Positions 7,375 to 11,565 of a stretch of DNA of 11,565 nt are shown here, one piece after another. Numbering within the stretch: position 1 is the first letter of the stretch; the number at the start of each line of letters is the position of its first letter. The notes beneath the pieces were generated by a model. The model was not told the origin of the DNA. It made no database searches and saw nothing but the letters and a program-made list of their open reading frames with translations. Where the stretch lies: positions 1-11,565 of the forward strand of contig USSR01000158.1 of the NCBI GenBank assembly GCA_900557355.1, in the 5' to 3' direction. The stretch is from an uncultured Bacteroides sp. GTDB taxonomy: Bacteria; Bacteroidota; Bacteroidia; Bacteroidales; Bacteroidaceae. The translations under genes and the position numbers were made by a program.

Positions 7375-8649
7375 TTATTTTTGCCGCAGATACTCAAACC
7401 CAAAGCGACAGCGCAGACAGTCTTTCTTATCGCAATACTCTTTCTGAAGTTGCAGTAAGGCTTGCGAGTCGGCAGCAGTAGATACAGGCAGCCCTGCCCC
7501 ACTCCAATGGCGAATGATGTGATTATCTTCTGCCTTCAGGCTCTCAAGAAAACGGGTGGCACGTTCGCAGAGTGCTTCGTCTGCTTTATGCAAACCGTAA
7601 GCATAGAGGAAAGGAATGACAGTGTTAATCACAATCAGGTTTTGTGCATTCTTTCCGACTTGTTTTTCCTGTCTGGGAGAAGTCTTTTTAAAATTAAAAT
7701 GCTCTTCCCAATACGGAGAGGTACTAACAGTCAGTAGTTTCCGGACAGCTTCCAGCGTTTCCGCTTCCATGATGCGGGAGAACAACGAACGTTCCCTATA
7801 ATATAGGCTTGCCAACTGTGCCAGCCGGACATGGGGAAAATTGCCGGGACGCAAACGGAGAAAACGCCATTGGGTGGCGGGCATTGGAGCTGATAATTCA
7901 AACTTATGCTGCAAATAGCTGAACTCTTTCTGTAACTTCCGGTAATATTCATCCTCATCCGGCAATTCCTCATCCAGCAGCCCCGCTTGTCCGAAGAAGA
8001 AAGCTTCCACCTGAAAGAGATTATCTCGGTGCTTATCTATCGCCCGGAAAGGTAAATGATTGGCCCATGCCTCAAAAGCATCCCCATTCAGCCCGAAACC
8101 AAAGTTACGGGACAAGGTAATGAAGAATACATCTTCCCAATGATTATTGCAATGCTCCAATCGGGCGGCAATAACACGGGCCTTCTGTTCAAAGCGTTCC
8201 ACCTGCAAAGCAGAAAGCCAAGAATGGACTGTTAATTTCGGAAGAGAAGCTAATATGGAATAGCAAGGAGGATAAATCTCCGCATGGCTCAGCTCGGTAT
8301 AGTGCCGACGGATGGGCTCGGGGCAAGAAAGCTGCAACTGGGGTACCGATGCACCGTTCGCACGAAACACTTCGCAATCTACAGTCTCCGCTACATGCAG
8401 GATCACATTATCATAAGCAACATCTTTATCGTGCCCATGCCGCATCCAGTCGGAGGCAACAGTATGTACTTCAACGTTTCCCACCCAGAGGGTACCGTCT
8501 ATTTTCAGTTTGGCATTAAAGAAGTCGGGGCCTGCATTCGTGTTCGGTAGTCCGGCATCTATCACCTCAACCGGCTTGCCGGTAGTCGTCCGAAGCATCT
8601 TCAAAGGAAAGATTTTATGCTTCCAGACATAATGCAATAGTAGTTCCAT
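7375..8649 (-). CDS. DUF2851 family protein, function unknown
   Basis: A 424-residue cytoplasmic protein (no signal peptide) of the Bacteroidetes-centred family DUF2851. I chose ATG 8649 (MELLLHYVWKHK); a TTG three codons upstream is in frame but less likely. Characteristic segments are NAGPDFFNAK (about 38-47), WVGNVEVH (55-62), ASDWMRHGHDKDVAYDN (65-81), FGFGLNGDAFE in the middle, and RFLRLRPGNFPHVRLAQLA near 263-281. The C-terminus has a tight Cys group C-x4-C-x2-C (Cys406, Cys411, Cys414) followed by RFGFEYL. The Pro-Asp and Glu-Val-His pair on two predicted adjacent strands recalls the layout of PD-(D/E)XK nucleases, but with His at the Lys position; this is speculative. It is transcribed divergently from dapB from a shared 96-bp spacer. 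Nothing in the sequence proves a function. Confidence 0.82.
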   Translation of the reverse strand: MELLLHYVWKHKIFPLKMLRTTTGKPVEVIDAGLPNTNAGPDFFNAKLKIDGTLWVGNVEVHTVASDWMRHGHDKDVAYDNVILHVAETVDCEVFRANGASVPQLQLSCPEPIRRHYTELSHAEIYPPCYSILASLPKLTVHSWLSALQVERFEQKARVIAARLEHCNNHWEDVFFITLSRNFGFGLNGDAFEAWANHLPFRAIDKHRDNLFQVEAFFFGQAGLLDEELPDEDEYYRKLQKEFSYLQHKFELSAPMPATQWRFLRLRPGNFPHVRLAQLASLYYRERSLFSRIMEAETLEAVRKLLTVSTSPYWEEHFNFKKTSPRQEKQVGKNAQNLIVINTVIPFLYAYGLHKADEALCERATRFLESLKAEDNHIIRHWSGAGLPVSTAADSQALLQLQKEYCDKKDCLRCRFGFEYLRQK

Positions 8650-8668
8650 TGTTAACAAGAAGTTAATA

Positions 8669-8701
8669 TTGCCCGCAAATGTAAGAAAAACATTACCTTT
8701 G
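8669..8701 (+). promoter_or_regulatory. Promoter of the dapB-lepB operon
   Basis: TTG at 8669-8671 and TACCTTTG at 8694-8701 are separated by 22 bp, fitting the Bacteroides -33/-7 promoter. The ATG of dapB at 8746 is 44 bp past the -7 box. A weak purine-rich stretch (GAAGAAAG) precedes the start codon in place of a strong Shine-Dalgarno, as is usual in Bacteroides. Confidence 0.62.
8676..8683 (-). promoter_or_regulatory. -7 box for the DUF2851 gene
   Basis: On the minus strand, TACATTTG is an exact match to TAnnTTTG, placed 26 bp before the ATG at 8649, giving a leader of about 20 nt. No TTG -33 box is seen near 8702-8708. It lies inside the spacer between the -33 and -7 boxes of the opposing dapB promoter. 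Confidence 0.5.
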
Positions 8702-8745
8702 CGACCTATAAAATGTTGATAAAGTGAATTAAAACAGAAGAAAGA

Positions 8746-9507
8746 ATGAAAATAGCATTAATCGGTTATGGAAGAATGGGTAAGGAAATCGAGAAGATTG
8801 CCCTTAGTCGCGGACACGAGATTGTCAGCATCATCGATGTAGATAACCAGGAGGATTTTAAATCGGATGCTTTCAAGAGCGCTGATGTTGCCATAGAATT
8901 CACCAACCCCATGGTAGCCTACAATAATTATATAAAGGCTTTCGAAGCCGGTGTGAAGTTAGTTTCCGGCAGTACGGGTTGGATGGACGAACATGGCGAT
9001 GAAATCAAAGAGCTTTGTACCAAAGGAGGTAAAACGCTATTCTGGGCGTCGAATTTCAGTCTGGGCGTCAGCATCTTCTCTGCTGTGAATAAATATCTGG
9101 CAAAAATAATGAACCAGTTTCCGGCTTACGATGTGACAATGAGCGAAACACACCATATCCACAAACTGGATGCTCCAAGCGGTACGGCTATCACCCTTGC
9201 CGAAGGTATCCTCGACAATATAGACCGCAAAGACCGTTGGGTGAAAGGAACCATGCAGGCAGCGGATGGAACCGTTTCAGGTTCTACCGAATGTGCGGCC
9301 AATGAACTACCCGTCAGCTCTATCCGTGAAGGGGAAGTGCCGGGTATCCACGTAATCCGCTACGAATCGGAAGCTGACAGCATTATCCTTACGCACGATG
9401 CCAAGAACCGCAAAGGTTTTGCGCTGGGTGCCGTACTCGCTGCCGAATTTACTGCTAATAAGGAAGGTTATCTGGGAATGAGCGACTTGTTCCCTTTCCT
9501 GAAATAA
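8746..9507 (+). CDS. dapB: 4-hydroxy-tetrahydrodipicolinate reductase
   Basis: Cytoplasmic enzyme of the diaminopimelate/lysine pathway. It reduces 4-hydroxy-2,3,4,5-tetrahydrodipicolinate to tetrahydrodipicolinate with NAD(P)H, feeding peptidoglycan and lysine synthesis. The 253 residues are close to the family norm. The N-terminal Rossmann nucleotide-binding loop is GYGRMG (7-12). The substrate-binding and catalytic signature runs from Glu134 through HHIHK to DAPSGTA (142-148); by comparison with the E. coli enzyme, His136 and Lys140 are the catalytic pair. SGSTGW (74-79) and ASNFSLGV (101-108) match the conserved cofactor and hinge segments. The acidic Asp31 after the second strand suggests NADH is accepted, which is inference. 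The ATG at 8746 gives the Rossmann strand directly at the N-terminus. It is first in an operon with lepB 28 bp downstream. That coupling of cell-wall precursor synthesis with protein export recurs in Bacteroides genomes as far as I recall. Confidence 0.97.
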   Translation: MKIALIGYGRMGKEIEKIALSRGHEIVSIIDVDNQEDFKSDAFKSADVAIEFTNPMVAYNNYIKAFEAGVKLVSGSTGWMDEHGDEIKELCTKGGKTLFWASNFSLGVSIFSAVNKYLAKIMNQFPAYDVTMSETHHIHKLDAPSGTAITLAEGILDNIDRKDRWVKGTMQAADGTVSGSTECAANELPVSSIREGEVPGIHVIRYESEADSIILTHDAKNRKGFALGAVLAAEFTANKEGYLGMSDLFPFLK

Positions 9508-9535
9508 TAAAACAGACCATAAATAACAAGCTAAA

Positions 9536-11008
9536 ATGAGAAAAGCAACTCGCGCCCAATGGGTTAAATTCGCAATCGTCACCGTACTTTACCTCGCTTT
9601 CCTGATATGGGTGAAAAGCTGGCTGGGATTGATCGTCGTACCTTTTATCTTCGACATTTACATCAGCAAAAAAATTCCCTGGGGCTTCTGGAAAAAATCA
9701 GAGAACCCGGCTGTACGCAGCGTGATGAGTTGGGTAGATGCTATCGTGTTTGCATTGGTAGCTGTTTACTTCGTCAATATCTACGTATTCCAGAATTATC
9801 AGATACCTTCTTCTTCACTAGAGAAATCATTGTTAGTAGGCGATTACCTCTACGTCAGCAAATTAAGTTACGGTCCGCGCGTGCCCAATACGCCGTTGTC
9901 CATGCCGCTGGCTCAGCACACCCTGCCACTGGTAAATACCAAATCGTACATTGAGTGGCCCCAATGGGACTACAAGCGTGTTCCGGGTCTGGGCAAAGTG
10001 AAACGGAATGATATCGTAGTCTTCAATTTCCCTGCGGGAGATACCGTAGCCACCAATTATCAGCAAACGGACTTCTATTCCCTTGCCTACAACGAAGGGC
10101 AGCGAATGTATCCGAATCCCGTAAATATGGACAGTCTGACGCGTAAGCAACAACGTGCCGTTTACGATTTGTACTACAATGCCGGAAGAAACCTGATACT
10201 TTCCAATCCTAAAATGTATGGTGACGTTGTTGTCCGCCCTGTAGACCGCCGCGAGAACTATGTAAAACGTTGCGTCGGATTACCGGGAGATACACTTGAA
10301 ATCAGGGATGCCCAAGTCTATATCGACGGGAAGCCCCTTGAAAACCCGGAAGACATGCAACTCAACTATCTGGTACAGACCACAGGCCCGTACATCACAG
10401 AAGATATGTTCCGCGAACTGGGCATCAGTAAGGACGATCAGGCAATGGTCACTAACGAAAGCCTGTTAATGGAGATGGGATTAACCCACCGTGATGCACA
10501 AGGGCGCCTGGCTCCTACCTATGATCTGCCGCTGACAAAGAAAATGCTTGAAACGCTATCTGCAAATAAGAAACTGGTCAGCCGCATTGTCATGGAACCG
10601 GAAATGTTCACCGGCCAGATGTATCCGCTGAATCTCTATACAAAGTGGGATCGCAATAACTACGGCCCAATCTGGATACCGAAGAAAGGCGCTACCATCA
10701 AACTGACCGAGGATAATCTGCCCATCTACGAACGTCCTATCAGAGCATACGAAGGCAATACGCTGGAAGTAAAAGAGGATGGTATCTACATCAACGGTAA
10801 AAAGACAGACGAATATACCTTCAAGATGGACTATTACTGGATGATGGGTGATAATCGCCACAACTCTGCCGATGCCCGTTCCTGGGGATTCGTTCCGGAA
10901 GATCATGTCGTAGGTAAGCCGATTGTAGTTTGGCTGTCACTCGATAAGGATCGCGGCTGGTTTGACGGTAAAATCCGTTGGAACCGAATATTTAAGTGGG
11001 TAAAGTAA
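9536..11008 (+). CDS. lepB: Signal peptidase I, active long form
   Basis: Membrane serine protease (S26 family) that removes signal peptides from exported proteins on the periplasmic side. At 490 residues it is longer than the 324-residue E. coli enzyme. Two hydrophobic segments (about 11-42 and 66-86) precede the catalytic part. Motifs: IPSSSLEKSLLVGDYL with nucleophile Ser94 and oxyanion-hole Ser92; NYVKRCVGLPGDTLE with general-base Lys244; MMGDNRHNSADARSWG (436-450), followed by GFVPEDHVVGK. The extra length lies mainly in two inserts: one between the Ser and Lys boxes (about 115-230, with a Tyr/Asn-rich part) and one between the Lys box and GDN (about 270-400). Long inserts are common in Bacteroidetes enzymes. 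The ATG at 9536 retains the first membrane segment. Another S26-like gene starts 9 bp after its stop, so the two are surely cotranscribed with dapB. Confidence 0.96.
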   Translation: MRKATRAQWVKFAIVTVLYLAFLIWVKSWLGLIVVPFIFDIYISKKIPWGFWKKSENPAVRSVMSWVDAIVFALVAVYFVNIYVFQNYQIPSSSLEKSLLVGDYLYVSKLSYGPRVPNTPLSMPLAQHTLPLVNTKSYIEWPQWDYKRVPGLGKVKRNDIVVFNFPAGDTVATNYQQTDFYSLAYNEGQRMYPNPVNMDSLTRKQQRAVYDLYYNAGRNLILSNPKMYGDVVVRPVDRRENYVKRCVGLPGDTLEIRDAQVYIDGKPLENPEDMQLNYLVQTTGPYITEDMFRELGISKDDQAMVTNESLLMEMGLTHRDAQGRLAPTYDLPLTKKMLETLSANKKLVSRIVMEPEMFTGQMYPLNLYTKWDRNNYGPIWIPKKGATIKLTEDNLPIYERPIRAYEGNTLEVKEDGIYINGKKTDEYTFKMDYYWMMGDNRHNSADARSWGFVPEDHVVGKPIVVWLSLDKDRGWFDGKIRWNRIFKWVK

Positions 11009-11017
11009 ACGCCTGAA

Positions 11018-11565
11018 ATGAAAAAAGCATGGAAGATAACGGGAGCAATCATCGGAATAATACTCGTTGTAGTGTTACTCCGGGGTTGCGTTATGACTTC
11101 CTACCTTATTCCTTCAGCGGGCATGGAGAACTCCCTGTTTCAGGGAGAACGTATCTTGGTAAATAAATGGAGCTATGGACTGCGCCTTCCCCTCATGGCG
11201 TTGTGGCATTATCATCGTTGGGGAGACAGTCCCGTAGAAAAGGAAGACATTATCGTCTTCAACAATCCGGCTAATCTTTCAGAGTCTGTCATTTCCCGAC
11301 GTGAGGTTTTCATCAGCCGTTGTATCGGTGTACCGGGGGATACGTTGCTGATAGATTCCCTGTTTTCCGTCATTCCATCGGAAAAGAATGCTCCCGATCA
11401 GAAGTTTCTGTACGCCTATCCCCGGAAAAAGGAGAAGCAACTTGATTCATTACTCACTCTCCTTTCCATATGTGATAATCGCCTGATGGGACAGGACAGC
11501 GCAAAGAATGTACGTAGTTTCAGCCGTTACGAATATTATCTGCTGGAACAAGCCATGAACGGAAG
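11018..11565 (+). CDS. Signal peptidase I-like paralog lacking the catalytic Ser and Lys (3' end outside window)
   Basis: Open frame from ATG 11018 to the window edge, 182 complete codons. One membrane segment (about 8-22) is followed by the S26 Box-B-like motif IPSAGMENSLFQGERILVNK (31-50) and by a Lys-box equivalent, FISRCIGVPGDTLLID (98-113). Against the neighbouring LepB, IPSSS becomes IPSAG, so Gly35 stands where the nucleophile Ser94 is, and YVKRCVGLPGD becomes FISRCIGVPGD, so Ser100 stands where Lys244 is. The oxyanion-hole Ser (Ser33), the Arg-Cys pair and the VPGD turn are kept. Between the boxes lie DIIVFNNPAN and a shorter insert. The reading frame is intact and shares the operon with lepB, so this looks like a maintained, inactive homolog rather than a decayed gene. 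The GDN box and the C-terminus are beyond the window. Staphylococcus aureus SpsA, beside active SpsB, is a known parallel. Confidence 0.85.
   Translation, partial: MKKAWKITGAIIGIILVVVLLRGCVMTSYLIPSAGMENSLFQGERILVNKWSYGLRLPLMALWHYHRWGDSPVEKEDIIVFNNPANLSESVISRREVFISRCIGVPGDTLLIDSLFSVIPSEKNAPDQKFLYAYPRKKEKQLDSLLTLLSICDNRLMGQDSAKNVRSFSRYEYYLLEQAMNG

Noticed and set aside
8650..8658. TTG start three codons upstream for the DUF2851 protein
   Set aside because: The ATG at 8649 begins the conserved-looking MELLLHYVW segment, and the TTG would shorten the leader from the -7 box to about ten nucleotides.

Overview
The window looks like a chromosomal segment of a gut Bacteroides (genus-level call). The reasons are perfect or near-perfect Bacteroides-type -7 promoter boxes (TAnnTTTG) in front of several genes, Bacteroidetes-restricted families (DUF2851, DUF4348, DUF6250), a long Bacteroidetes-style signal peptidase I, and a glycosaminoglycan lyase/sulfatase pair like the chondroitin sulfate genes I recall from B. 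thetaiotaomicron.

Layout. (1) 1-292, plus strand: the last 96 codons of a gene whose end resembles the C-terminal domain of the complete family 8 lyase later in the window. (2) 293-528: intergenic, holding a symmetrical 130-bp structure made of five plus five inverted copies of an 11-bp unit around a 12-bp palindrome (331-460), then a promoter. (3) 529-1470, plus: a tRNA-dihydrouridine synthase, convergent with (4) a minus-strand polysaccharide-degradation operon, transcribed in the order DUF6250 lectin-like exported protein (6676-5984), PL8 chondroitin/dermatan sulfate lyase (5962-2876), serine-type sulfatase (2847-1480). (5) 6780-7295, minus: an exported DUF4348 protein with its own promoter. 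(6) 7375-8649, minus: a DUF2851 protein. (7) A tight divergent promoter region, then a plus-strand housekeeping operon: dapB, lepB, and a second signal-peptidase-like gene cut by the window end.

How the genes work together. The three-gene minus-strand operon encodes exported enzymes expected to act on sulfated glycosaminoglycans in the periplasm or at the cell surface: the lyase cuts the chain by beta-elimination and the sulfatase removes O-sulfate groups. The DUF6250 protein is predicted to have a jelly-roll lectin/glucanase-like fold and may bind or process the same glycan. No SusC/SusD pair or regulator lies in the window, so this is a satellite locus or part of a larger one.

The most notable point is the gene after lepB. 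It keeps the signal peptidase I framework but has Gly in place of the nucleophilic Ser and Ser in place of the general-base Lys, so it is probably a catalytically dead paralog made beside the active enzyme. Other points are the 11-bp inverted repeat array, the overlapping divergent promoters between DUF2851 and dapB, and a possible PD-(D/E)XK-like motif with a C-terminal Cys cluster in the DUF2851 protein.
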